DNA of 33,154 nucleotides. Source: Lojkania enalia. Taxonomy: Eukaryota > Ascomycota > Dothideomycetes > Pleosporales. Made by a program: the position numbers and the translations under genes. Of the stretch, positions 20,912 to 31,869 are shown piece by piece; positions within the stretch are counted from its first letter, which is position 1; each line of letters opens with the position of its first letter. The notes under the pieces were generated by a model. The model did no database searches. It was given only the letters and a program-made list of their open reading frames with translations, and was not told where the DNA came from. The stretch is from contig ML986761.1 of the NCBI GenBank assembly GCA_010094045.1, forward strand, positions 66,930-100,083, given 5' to 3'.

Positions 20912-21404
20912 TTTAATAGACCTAATAAGTTAGATTTAGTAGTTTTAAACCTTTCTATATAAGTTAATAGACCTTTTTTATAGATTTATTTTATTACTAT
21001 ATTAGACTTTTAAGAATATATTTATTTATATTTAAAGAACTAGTAACTTTTATATTCTCTTTTTAATAAAGTTTCTACCTTTAACTAATCTAATATAAAT
21101 AAGACTCTAGTATATAGGTTAATAATAATAATACTACTAGTATATATAATAACTACTATAGTAGTTATATATATATTAGAGCTTTATTTATATTAGGTTA
21201 GTTAGAGGTAGTAACTTTAGTAAAAAGAGAGTATTAAAATTACTAGTTCTTTAAATATAAATAAATATATTCTTAGAAGTCTAATATAATAATAAAATAA
21301 CTATATAAAAATAACTATATAAAATTTAATCTATAAAAAAATCTACTAATTTATATAAAAAGGTTTAAAACTACTAAACTTAGTTTATTAGATTTTATTA
21401 TAGT
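20912..21404. mobile_element. Foldback / MITE-like inverted repeat (~490 bp)
   Basis: The left arm (about 20912-21120) and right arm (about 21168-21404) are reverse complements over about 200 bases; examples are TTTAGTAGTTTTAAACC in the left arm and AGAATATATTTATTTATATT in both arms. Differences are mostly C/T and G/A; the right arm is about 30 bp longer because of a short internal ATAACTATATAAAA duplication. The arms are separated by about 50 bases. The element carries no coding sequence. It may be a MITE, a foldback transposon or two head-to-head fragments. Target duplications could not be fixed. Confidence 0.8.
21149..21168. repeat. 20-bp perfect palindrome at the foldback centre
   Basis: ATAACTACTATAGTAGTTAT equals its own reverse complement. 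It lies in the spacer between the two long arms, off centre toward the right arm. Confidence 0.9.
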
Positions 21405-21639
21405 AATACCGTAATACCTCTACACCTATATTACTCTTACTATAATACTTAAACCAGCTGCTAGTAACAGCTATTAACTACTAGTTAGAATATAACCGAC
21501 TTATTATAATTATAATAGAGGAAGGTTTTGCTAACCTAGCTAGCCTATATAGTAGTATAGACCTAGCTTCTATAAAAACCTATATAATATAAATATCTCT
21601 ATTCTTTATATAATATTTTAATATTTATATATAGTATAT
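21405..21639. other. Leader-like stretch before gag of element 4
   Basis: No recognisable motif. Base composition is slightly richer in C and G than the foldback element (for example AACCAGCTGCTAGTAACAGC near 21450). Confidence 0.4.
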
Positions 21640-22770
21640 AATAATAGAGTTAACTATTTAAAGTACGATTAATTAACTATATATAAACGTCTGTAATATT
21701 ATATTATATTATCTACTATTATATACTATAGACGAGAACGCGTTTATTAATATATTTAAAGAGATCTAAGGTAAACTAGACTCTTTATAGTAGAAGAATA
21801 AGATGCTAGTAAAGGCCTTAATAACCTAGAAGAACTACTATAAGTTAGATCTTAAAATAATATAAAGAGAATTTAGTAGCCGTTAAATAGCTACTCTTCT
21901 ACTAGCTACTAGTATATTAATAGTAATAGAACTATTATCTACTCTTAGCCTAATTTAGCCTACAACTCTAGCTTCTAAATAGATATCTATATTAACCTCT
22001 AATCTACTTAAGACTATATATAACCTATATTTCCGTTCTAACTATTTACTTAACCCTCTAATATTCTCTAGTAAACGTTTAGAACTTTTATACTTTATTA
22101 GAAAGCTCTACTATAAACTAGAAAAAACGCTAACTAATATTTAACTAAATATATCTACCTTCTATATATTTATTCTTACCTAGAATAAGACCTAGTAATA
22201 TTAGTTAACCTATTAATAGATAAGGGTATTAACTCTATAAACAGCTTAGTTGCCTTTTTAGAATCTACCTATAGCAATTAGAATAAAGAGACTATAGTAT
22301 AGAGTAAGCTAAAGACCTTAAAATAAGGCTAAAGTAGGTTTTCTACTTACTTTACTAAATTCTAACACCTAATTGTAGATACTAAACTAAATAAGATTGG
22401 ACAAATTATATATCTCTAATATTTTCTTTCTAATAAGCTCTACTATACTATAATAGGTATTATAATATCTAGCACTCTAAATAACTATGCTAACCTAATT
22501 TCTCTATATAATACTAATCTATATTATTTATCTAGTAACTATCGTAAATAACTAAAGTATTATACTACTTATTAGAAGGACCTAAATACTATAGAACTTA
22601 ATATTTCTAACTATATACCTATAGGCTCTAATAAATAAGAAAGGCGCTGCTATAAAGAATACTATTATAAGTATAGTAGTAAGAGATATATTTTACTAGA
22701 ATATAGTACCCCTCTACTATTAATCTATTAAGAGTTTTAGAACTCTACTATATTTTATAGGTTCTACTCT
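21640..22770 (+). pseudogene. gag: gag of Gypsy element 4
   Basis: A Gypsy-type gag on the plus strand, in the frame whose codons start at 22021, 22024 and so on. A capsid-like region spans about 22180-22620: DKGINSINSLVAFLESTY, then RFSTYFTKF, DTKLNKIGQIIYL and STLNNYANLISLYNTNL, which fits the retrotransposon gag pattern (an F-xx-F core, then a loading and assembly region). The CX2CX4HX4C zinc knuckle is at 22663-22704; all four ligand codons now read TAT (Tyr) with YK, SSKR and ILLE between them, and Ser/Thr/Pro-like sequence follows. Stops are TAA/TAG. The N-terminal limit is approximate. It is distinct from the gags of element 2 and family A. Confidence 0.82.
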
Positions 22771-23234
22771 TAATCCTCTAACTAATCTTTTAACCAATCT
22801 TTAACACGCTTATTATTTTATAGATAAGGCTATTACTCTTACTTTTAAACGTAGCTAGCTTTACCAACTAGAATATTATTAAAAGGTTCGTTCTAGAAGT
22901 AAATTATCTTTTAAGACTATACTTACACTAAATCTCTATATACTTATAGAACTAGCTTCTATAGAAATAGTTATAAAACTATTAAATTCTAGCTCCTTTT
23001 TTAATCTATTAAAATCTAGTCTAATAAGATATTAATATTCTTATTAATACTAGGGCTACTAGTTATAGTTATATTTATAGAGACTTTATATATACTCTAA
23101 AACTCTAAAAGATATAACTCTTATATAATTTATATCTAACTAGCTTTAATAGAGAAGTTTTTTATAGAGGGATTATCTTCTATTTAATTACTTTAACCCT
23201 CTAATACTTAAACTATTTAGAGATAGTATATTTC
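22771..23234 (+). pseudogene. Start of protease/pol of Gypsy element 4, truncated
   Basis: The gag frame continues with long hydrophobic runs near 23020-23100 (KILIFLLILGLLVIVIFIETLY), compatible with the beta strands around a retropepsin, but I cannot place a DSGA motif. The sequence is cut at 23235 by the LTR of family A copy B. The rest of this element should lie to the right of the nested copies, beyond the window. Confidence 0.5.
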
Positions 23235-23513
23235 TATAATAGTATAGATAAGATAATAGATCTAAATATAGTATAAATCTACTTAGAGGTATATAGAAGT
23301 ATATAGGGGTTTAGAGATCTAAAAATTCTATTAATACCTATAGGCCTTATATAAAAGGATATAGAAGAACTACTAAACTACTTATAAGGGAGTATACAAC
23401 TATATATAGAAGGGAAAAGGGGCGGAGCTAAGAGTAGAATAAGATAAGTAAAAAGCTTTAGGATAAGATTATATATAAAGTTTTTCATAGAACAATTTCT
23501 TTATATTATTATA
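23235..23513 (-). repeat. 3' LTR of family A, copy B (279 bp)
   Basis: Reverse complement of 3741-4019, of identical length. Plus-strand reading begins TATAATAGTATAG and ends ATTATTATA. More C-to-T/G-to-A changes than in copy A. Confidence 0.88.
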
Positions 23514-23526
23514 CTACCCCCCTTCT
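23514..23526 (-). other. Polypurine tract of copy B
   Basis: CTACCCCCCTTCT on the plus strand, purine-only apart from one T on the element's own strand, next to the LTR. Confidence 0.75.
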
Positions 23527-23528
23527 TA

Positions 23529-24578
23529 TAGGCTAATAGTTCCTATCTATACTAGTTCGGGAGGGAATTAGAGCTATTATAAATAGGTTCTAGTATAAAG
23601 AAATTTCTTTAAAGAGGTATTTATTAGTAAAAACTAATATATATAGTTATCTATAGAGATACGTTTATATATTAATATAATATTAAGTAAGGTTTTTATA
23701 GTAAATATAATTAACCTATATATTAGCTAGTAACTACTATTATAATAGTTTATTAATATTGTAATTTCGTCGCATATAGCAACGAGTATTTACTAGTCTT
23801 AGTATATTACTAGGTTACTATTAACTAAGCTTCTTTAATTAAACAATAATTTCTACTCTATATATATTATTATACGTCCCTAGAACCGTTAATTATTAAA
23901 GTATTACTAACGCCTTATAGAAAAAATTAATTAATATACTACTCTACCTACCTTTTAAAGCCTCTTTAGAAGTCTTTTAAATTATCTACTTTTAAGCTAT
24001 ATACATGCTCGCCCGTAGGTAGTATATAATATTTACCTTTTAATCCCTAAAATTAAAAAAATACAAGTATTATACCTTATAAAATAAAAAGTATAACTGC
24101 GTATAAATCGTATATAATATTAGTAGGGTACTTACTACTAATATACTTATAGATCCCCTCCTACTATAAAAAGAAGTTTCTAGTCCTCCAGGGCTATCTT
24201 AAACTATAAATAGTAGTCTAATACGTAGGAGATAAGAAGGATAAAAAGGTAACCTTTAAAGCTATTTTAGAGTCCGCTTATAGTTTAGTATTTATAGCCT
24301 AAATTGTAAAGAGTTAAGAAGATAGTCTTCTTATAGCTAGTATCTAAATAGCTTTATTCTACTAGAGTACTAAGTTACTCTATTAGGTTTTAACTTTAAA
24401 AACTCTAATATCTAGCTTTTAAGCTAATATCGCGGCGCTCTCGGGTAGCTAAGAATAAAATAGAAGAAGTTTAAGAGGAGTTTAGAGAAAAGAAAAGAAA
24501 AGGAGGGTAGAAGAAGAGAGGACTATAAAGATATCTAACAGCCTATTATTAGATCCTCTAAATTCTATAGAGGAGTAA
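23529..24578 (+). pseudogene. Candidate antisense ORF in the 3' region, copy B
   Basis: Antisense to pol, this frame can be read for about 350 codons, from next to the LTR to TAA at 24576-24578, 42 bases from the pol stop. It holds about 31 TAA/TAG and I saw no TGA. In one stretch of about 57 codons near 24174 it has four stops against about ten and six in the two other frames of this strand. Segments: KFLVLQGYLKL, YVGDKKDKKVTFKAILES, STKLLY and a basic end, RKEKKRRVEEERT. Copy B is the only copy in which the full frame is unbroken; C has a +1 homopolymer change and A a 4-bp deletion. Product not recognised. It may be a chance frame in RIP-mutated DNA. Confidence 0.4.
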
Positions 24579-24620
24579 TTTTAAGACTATAATTTAGTTT
24601 TCTAATCTACTACTTAACTT

Positions 24621-26602
24621 TTATATATTATTATCTACTAGATAATTTATATTTTCTATACTATTCTTATATACCTTAATCTATTTAGTTAGAGCTTTTA
24701 AGAGTCTTAGCTAATTTAGATACTTATTATAAAAAGCTTTTAACTTATAAGGCGAACCTATAAAATTTAAGGCTTTATACTAGACTAGATTAGAATTATA
24801 TTCTATCTATTTTATATAGTATTTAAGAGTCTTATAATATAGTTTATTAGCTAGTATTTCCTTAACCTCCTACTCTTCTACCCTCTTAATAGCGATAGCG
24901 GGTGGTTTTAGAACTTCTTATCCTAGTAGAAGGTTTTAAGAGTTTTTATATAGTAGGTTTAGTACGAAGATATTATATATTCTTAACTCTAGAGGTAACT
25001 ATAGATAGTATAAGTTTCTAACCTGTTCTAGTACTTTAAAAGGTTTCTCCTATTAATTAGATAGCTTTTAGCTTAGTTTTTAAACTGTAAGATTCTTAGT
25101 ATTTAGGTAGACTATATTACTAATCTACTAATTAATTAGTTACTAGTAATAGTTAATAATAAATTATATATAATCCTAAACCTTTTTAATATTAGCTTTT
25201 ATAGTTTTTTAGGCTGTATATATATAAGTTACTAGAGTTAAAATATCCTTATAATTTAATTTATCTATTATAGTAATAGGATTAATAGAATATTTTTAAT
25301 TCTAAATCTAATAGGGTTTAAATCTATATAGGATCTAATATAAGGATATTCTAATAGTTATATAGAGTAGAGTTACTTATACTCGATTAATTATAAGTAA
25401 TAGAGAACTCTAGTTATTCTAGTAGAAGGATATAAAAGAGCGCAGTCTCTAATTAATATATTTATTTATAATTTCTATCTATCTATTAGTTTCTTTATAA
25501 TAAGTAGTAGATAGTTTAATTTTTACACCTAAAATATAGTAGAATTTAGACTAGAAACTAAATATAAACTAAGGTTTTTAGTCTAAAATAATAGTTTTAA
25601 ATATATAGCTAAAGTAGTATATCTATTAAATAAACAATTTAGCTATTCCCTATATATTAATTATACGATAGTAGAGAATAGATACTACTTATTTAGATAG
25701 GCGATTAATTACTACTATAATCTAATTATATCTAGACTTATCTATAGGAAAATTCTTAAAGTTAATATATAGGTACTATATTAGTTAATTTAATATAAGA
25801 AGTAGGTAGATAAAACCTAGAGTTCGGGTTTATATTAGATAAGCTTTATAGTATAGGATATAATTCTATATATATCGTTTATAAGTAGCTTTTATACCCT
25901 TCTAGTAGTACTTCTAAAATAGTAACTAATAGGTTTTAGTAGCGCTTAGGTATATAAAAGATACTTAGTTATAAGCCTCTTATATAAGCTATATATAAAG
26001 GCCTAAATCTAATAGAATATATAAGTAATTATTATAGAAGAGTAGTCTATTCTCTATCTAATACTTATAGGATAAAAGGGTGCGTTCCTATATAAAGGAG
26101 GTTCGGTTTTCCTATAGTAATATATTAATTAACTCTAAAGAATCTAGTAATATAATCTACTCCTAGCCTTTAATAATATTTAGTATAGCTACTTAAGTTA
26201 TTATTTAAGTAATATAGGACTAGACTAATTTAGTATTAATTTAGAGGTAAAGTTAATATAGTTTAAGTAGAACTTTTAATTAGTTATTAGTTTAAGCTGT
26301 TTTTAAATTTTTTATATCTTATTTATAATAGTTAAAGATATCTATTCTAGTATTATTCTTACCTAGAATATACTTAATTTAAAACTAATATTAAGCTAAT
26401 TTCTTAGTCTAATAAACCTAATAAGTATTAAATACTTTTATAGTTATAAAATATTCGAGTAAGTAATAATCGATGTATACTAGAATTCTAGTAGCTATAG
26501 AAGTAAGTTCTACTCTCTATTATTTAAACGTAGTAATAATTACGAATAGTTTCTTATTATAAATCTTCTAATTTAATTCTAAACTAGATAGAATCTTATT
26601 AT
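24621..26602 (-). pseudogene. pol: Gypsy pol, copy B (integrase-chromodomain, RNase H cut)
   Basis: Minus strand; stop at 24621-24623. Chromodomain at about 24730-24880, integrase core at about 25280-25760 and its zinc region at about 25830-25990, RNase H at about 26280-26602. The sequence runs parallel to 1-2637 of copy A and 27990-29975 of copy C with RIP-type differences. The RT and everything 5' of it are separated by the insertion of copy C. Confidence 0.88.
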
Positions 26603-26881
26603 TATAATAGTATAGGTAAGATAATAGGTCCGAATATAGTATAAATCTACTTAGAGGTATATAGGAGTACGTAGGGGTTTAAGAACCTAGGAATTCTATT
26701 AATACCTATAGGCCTTATATAAAAGGATATAGAAGAACTACTAAGCTATTTATAAGGGAGTATATAACTATATATAGAAGGGAAAAAGGGCGGAGCTGGG
26801 GGTAAAATAAGATAAGTAAAAAGCTTTAGGATAAGGTTATATATAAAGCTTTTCATAGAACGATTTTTTCGTATTATTATA
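26603..26881 (-). repeat. 3' LTR of family A, copy C (279 bp)
   Basis: Reverse complement of 3741-4019, same length. Plus-strand reading begins TATAATAGTATAGG and ends TATTATTATA. Confidence 0.88.
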
Positions 26882-26895
26882 CTACCCCCCTTCTT
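26882..26895 (-). other. Polypurine tract of copy C
   Basis: CTACCCCCCTTCTT on the plus strand, directly inside the LTR, as in the other copies. Confidence 0.75.
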
Positions 26896-26897
26896 AT

Positions 26898-27947
26898 AGG
26901 CTAATAGTTCCTATCTGCACTAGTTTAGGAGGGAATTAGAGCTGTTATAGATAGGTTCTAGTATAAAGAAATTTCTTTAAAGAGGTATTTATTAGTAAGA
27001 GCTAATATATATAGTTATCTATAGAGATATATTTATATATTAATATAATATTAAGTAAGGTTTTTATAGTAAGTATAATTAACCTATATATTAGCTAGTA
27101 ACTACTATTATAATAGTTTATTAATATTACAATTTCGTCGCGTATAATAATAAGTGTTTACTAGCCTTAGTATATTACTAGATTGCTATTAACTAAGCTT
27201 TCTTAACTAAACAACAACTTTTACTCTATATATATTATTACACGTCCCTAGAACTATTAATTATTAAAATATTACTAACGTCTTATAGAAAAAAATTAAT
27301 TAATATACTACTCTACCTACTTTCTAAAACCTCTTTAAAAGCCTTTTAAATTATCTACCTTTAGATTATACGCGCGCTTACCCGTGGGTAGTATATAATA
27401 TTTATTTTTTAGTCCCTAAGATTAAAAAAATACGAGTATTATATCTTATAAAATAAAAAGTATAACCCTATATAAATCGTATCTAATATTAATAGAATAC
27501 TTACTACTAATATACTTATAGATCCCCTCCTATTATAAGGAGGAGTTTCTAGTCCTCTAGGGCCATCTTAAACTATAGATAGTAGTCTAATATATAGAAG
27601 ATAAGGAGGATAAAAAGATAGTCTTTAAGGCTATTTTAGAGTCTACTTATAGTCTAACGTTTATAACCTAGGTTGTAAAGAGTTAGAAAGCTAGCTTTTT
27701 TAAGGCTAGTATCTAGATAGCTTTATTCTACTAGAGTACTAAGTTGCTCTATTAGGTTTCGGCCTTAAAGGCTCTAGTATCTAGCCTTTAAGCTGATATT
27801 ATAGCGCTCTTGGGCGGCTAAAGATAAGATAGAAGAGGTTTAAGGGGAGTCTAGAGGGAAGAAAGGAGAAGAAGGGTAGAGGAGAAGAGGACTAAAAAGG
27901 TATCTAACAGCCTACTATTAGACCCTCTAGATTTTATAGAGGAGTAA
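26898..27947 (+). pseudogene. Candidate antisense ORF in the 3' region, copy C
   Basis: The same antisense frame as in copy B, ending with TAA at 27945-27947. The last 200 or so codons read as in copies A and B (KEEFLVL-stop-GHLKL, DKEDKK, SLLLDPLDFIEE). One extra A in the A-run near 27290 puts the upstream part out of frame relative to copy B. Confidence 0.37.
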
Positions 27948-27989
27948 TTTTAGGCCTATAATTTAGTTTTCTAATCTACTATTTAACTC

Positions 27990-30900
27990 TTATATATTAT
28001 CGTCTACTAGATAATCTATATTTTTTATACTATTCTTATATACTTTAATCTATTTAGTTAGGGCTTTTAGAGGTTCTAGCTAATTTAGATACTTATTATA
28101 AAAAGCTCTTAGCTTATAAAGTAAACCTATAAAATTTAAGACTTTATACTAAACTAGGTTAAAATTATATTTTACCTATTTTATATAGTATTTAAGGGTT
28201 TTATAATATAGCTTACTAGCTAGTATTTCCTTAACCTCCTATTCTTCTACCCCCTTAATAGTAATAGCAGGTAGTTTTAGAGCTTTTTACCCTAGTAGAA
28301 GGTTTTAGAAGTTTTTATACAGCAGGTTTAGTATAAAGATATTATATATTCTTAACCCTAAGAGTAGCTATAAATAGTATAAGTTTCTAACCTATTCTAG
28401 TACTTTAAAAAGGCTCTTCTATTAATTAGATAGCTTTCAGCTCGGTTTTTAGACTATAAGATTCTTAGTATTTAGATAGACTATATTACTAATCTACTAA
28501 TTAATTAGTTACTAGTAATAGTTAATAATAGATTATATACAATCCTAAATCTTTTTAATATTAGTCTTTACAGTTTCTTAGGCTATATATATACGAGTTA
28601 CTAGAGCTAAAGTATTCTTATAATTTAATTTATCTATTATAGTAATAGGATTAATAGAATATTTCTAATTCTAATTCTAATAGGGTTTAAATCTATATAG
28701 GATTTAATATAGGGATATTCTAATAGTTATATAAGGTAGAATTGCTTATACTTAGTTAATTATAGGTAATAGAGAACTCTAGTTATTCTAGTAGAAGGAT
28801 ATAAAAGAGCGCAATCTCTAATTAATATACTTATTTATAATCTCTATCTATCTATTAGTCTCTTTATAATAAATAGTAGATAGTTTAATCTTTATACCTA
28901 AGATATAGTAGAATTCGAACTAGAAACTAGATATAAATTAAGGTTCTCGGTCTAAAATAATAGTTTTAGGCGTATAGCTAAAGTAGTATATCTATTAAAT
29001 AAATAATTCAGCTATTCCCTATACGTTAATTATATAATAGTAGAGAATAAATACCGCTTATTTAGATAGGCGATTAATTACTACTATAATCTAATTATAT
29101 CCGGACTTATCTATAGGAAAATTCTTAAAATTAATATATAGATACTGTATTAGTTAATTTAGTATAGAAAGTAAGTAGATAAAACCTAGAATTCGGGTTT
29201 ATATTAGATAAACTTTATAGTATAGAATATAATTCTATATATATTATTTATAAGTAGCCTCTATACCTTTCTAGTAGTACTTCTAAGATAGTAACTAATA
29301 GGTTTTAGTAGCGCTTAAGTGTATAGAGGATACTTAGTTATAAGCCTCTTATATAAGCTATATATAAAGGCCTAAATCTAATAGAATATATAAACGATTA
29401 TTATAGAGGAGTAGTCTATTCTCTATCTAATACTTGTAGGATAAAAGAGTATATTCCTATATAAAGGAGGCTCGGTTTTTCTATAGTAATATATTAATTA
29501 ACTCTAAAGAGTCTAGTAATATAACTTACTCTTAGCCTTTAATAATATTTAATATAGCTGCTTAAGTTATTATTTAGATAATATAGGACTAGACTAATTT
29601 AGTATTAATTTAGGGGTAAAGTTAATATAGTTTAAGTAGGACTTTTAACTAGTTATTAGTTTAAGCTACTTTTAAGTTTTCTATATCTTATTCGCGATAA
29701 CTAAAGATATCTACTCTAGTATTATTCTTATTTAGACTATACTCGATTTAGAACTAATACTAAACTAATTTTTTAGTCTAATAAACTTAATAAGTATTAA
29801 GTACCTTTATAGTTATAAAATATTCGAGTAAGCGATAATCGGTATATATTAGAGTTCTAGTAGCTATAGAAGTAAATTCTACTCTCTATTACTTAAATAT
29901 AGTAATAATTGCGAATAGTTTCTTATTATAGATTTCCCAGTTTAGTTCCAAACCAGATAGAACCTTACTATAGAATACTATAGAGTACTATTTTCCATTA
30001 GAATATTTCTATAATAGTACTCCTATAACTACTCTATTAAAGGTATTAGTTTCTATTTTTATTTCTAATATAGGGTTAAAGTAGTAGAGTATAGATATAT
30101 TTAATAAAGCTAACTTTAATTTCTTAAAGATAATATTATATTCTAAAGTCTATATAAAAAAGGTTATAAGGCTCTATAATACAATAATTAGCTTTATAAT
30201 ACGCGAGAATTCCGGTATAAACTGTTAATAGAATCTAGTAAAACCTAAAAAGGATTTTACACCCGTTATAGTAGTAGGTAGCTACTAGTTGCATAGTACT
30301 TCTACCTTCTCTAGATTAACCTTAAGACCTTTATTTAAGAGAATATAGCTAAGGTATTTAGTTTAGGTAATATAGAATTTACTCTTCTTAATATTAACTT
30401 ATAACCCTACTTAATATAATCTCTTAAGAACTTTCTTAATATAGATAGCGTATATTACCTCGTCTTTTAAGTAGATAAGAATATTATCTAAATAAGTAAT
30501 ATAGAAGTTATTTAGATAGTTAATTAGTACGTTATTTATATAGTACTAGTAAGTTACTAGACTATTATATAATCTAAAAGGTAGAACTTTATACTTATAA
30601 GTTCTATATTAAGTCTAAAAGGTAGTATATTCTTTAAAACTAAGATCTATTCTAATCTTATTAAAGGCTGCGCGAATATTAAACTTAGTAAAGATTACTA
30701 TTTTAGTAGGTCTAGATAGGAGTTTATCTATATATAGTATTAGATATATATCTTTATAGGTAAAAGTATTAAGTTTATAATAATCTATGTAAATATATAA
30801 GTTGCTATTAGGTTTATAGATATAAAGGATTAGAGATATAAAGGGGCTCCAACTCTATTTAATATACTTATACTATAGATTATCTATAATATACTTCTTA

Positions 30901-31860
30901 GTTACTTCTAGCTCCTTAATATTCTACTTATATAACAGGCTATAACTATTAGGGAGAGGTTCTATAAGGATAATTTTATAATTATAAGAATAGTATTCCG
31001 GTAATTAATAAGCCGCAGTTTTACTAAATATATTCTAATATTTATAGTATTTAAATAGTAATCGGAGATTTACTAGTACTTTATTTTTAGCTTTATCTTC
31101 TAGCTCTAGGGCTTACTTATCTTTAATCAGCTACTTAATTTCGTATAGAGATGTAGAGAAAAACTCGTTCTTTTTCCTCTTTATATTAAAGTAGAAAGTA
31201 TTAGCTAAAATAAGAGTAATAATAGAAGAATAGACTTTCTTTAAATTAGGCTTAAACTTTATTATATATAGGTATATAGAAGCTCTAAACTTGTTTAGAC
31301 TATAAGCTATAAGAGACTAATATAGTTTTAGTAGTCTTAGTAGACCCTTAATATAATAGATAGTCGGACTATAGAACTACTAATACTAGTTCTTTTCCTA
31401 TAAAGCGTTGTATTGCTAGATATCTAGCTCTACCTCTTTATTATATACTAGCTAAGTTAATTATATAAGAAGAGAAGGTAAAGAATTATAAGTAGTAGGA
31501 TACTTAGAAGGCTATATAATCCGATTCTTATCCATATCTAGCTAGAGTTAAAAATAATATAACTATTTAATACTAATAATATAATCCTAAGTACCTAGAT
31601 TTATAATAATAAATAAGTAGTTTTAAATAGTTCTTCTATTAATTTACAGGTATAAGTAGATATACTAATTAACTAGGGTTTAGATTCGGTCCTAAAAACC
31701 TTTAATAGTAATTTTAAAGGGTAAACGCTATATTAATATATATAGAACTTAGAAGAATAATCTAGTTATTATAGAATTAAGAAATAGAAAGCCTTAAATA
31801 CTAGTATTAACAAGGGCGTTTAGTTGTATACTAACGTCTTTTAAATATAGAATAGTAGGG
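27990..31860 (-). pseudogene. pol: Gypsy pol, copy C (protease?-RT-RNase H-integrase-chromodomain)
   Basis: Minus strand, ending at the stop 27990-27992. Chromodomain at about 28100-28260, integrase at about 28650-29360, RNase H at about 29640-30200. RT runs from about 30980 down to 30250 and includes SPFISLILYI (from SPxASPILFI), a KPNSNLYIYIDYYKLN block near 30775-30830 (VDYRxLN type) and the catalytic box at 30483-30494 reading YLDN. Upstream, about 31300-31860 should hold the protease, but I could not locate its DSGA. Copy C supplies the RT N-terminus missing from copy A. Interrupted throughout by TAA/TAG. Confidence 0.88.
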
Positions 31861-31869
31861 ATTTAGAAG

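Larger units (their letters stand above)
23235..26602 (-). mobile_element. Ty3/Gypsy family A, copy B (interrupted by copy C)
   Basis: Minus-strand copy with 3' LTR, polypurine tract, 3' region, chromodomain, integrase and part of RNase H. At 26602 the RNase H sequence stops abruptly at the outer edge of the LTR of copy C; copy C shows the corresponding sequence uninterrupted at about 29900-29975. Its remaining 5' half is expected beyond the window. Confidence 0.9.

Noticed and set aside
20912..21404. Inverted pair of LTRs or the ends of a DNA transposon with a transposase
   Set aside because: Only about 50 bases separate the arms, leaving no room for a transposase, and no TG...CA ends with duplications could be set.
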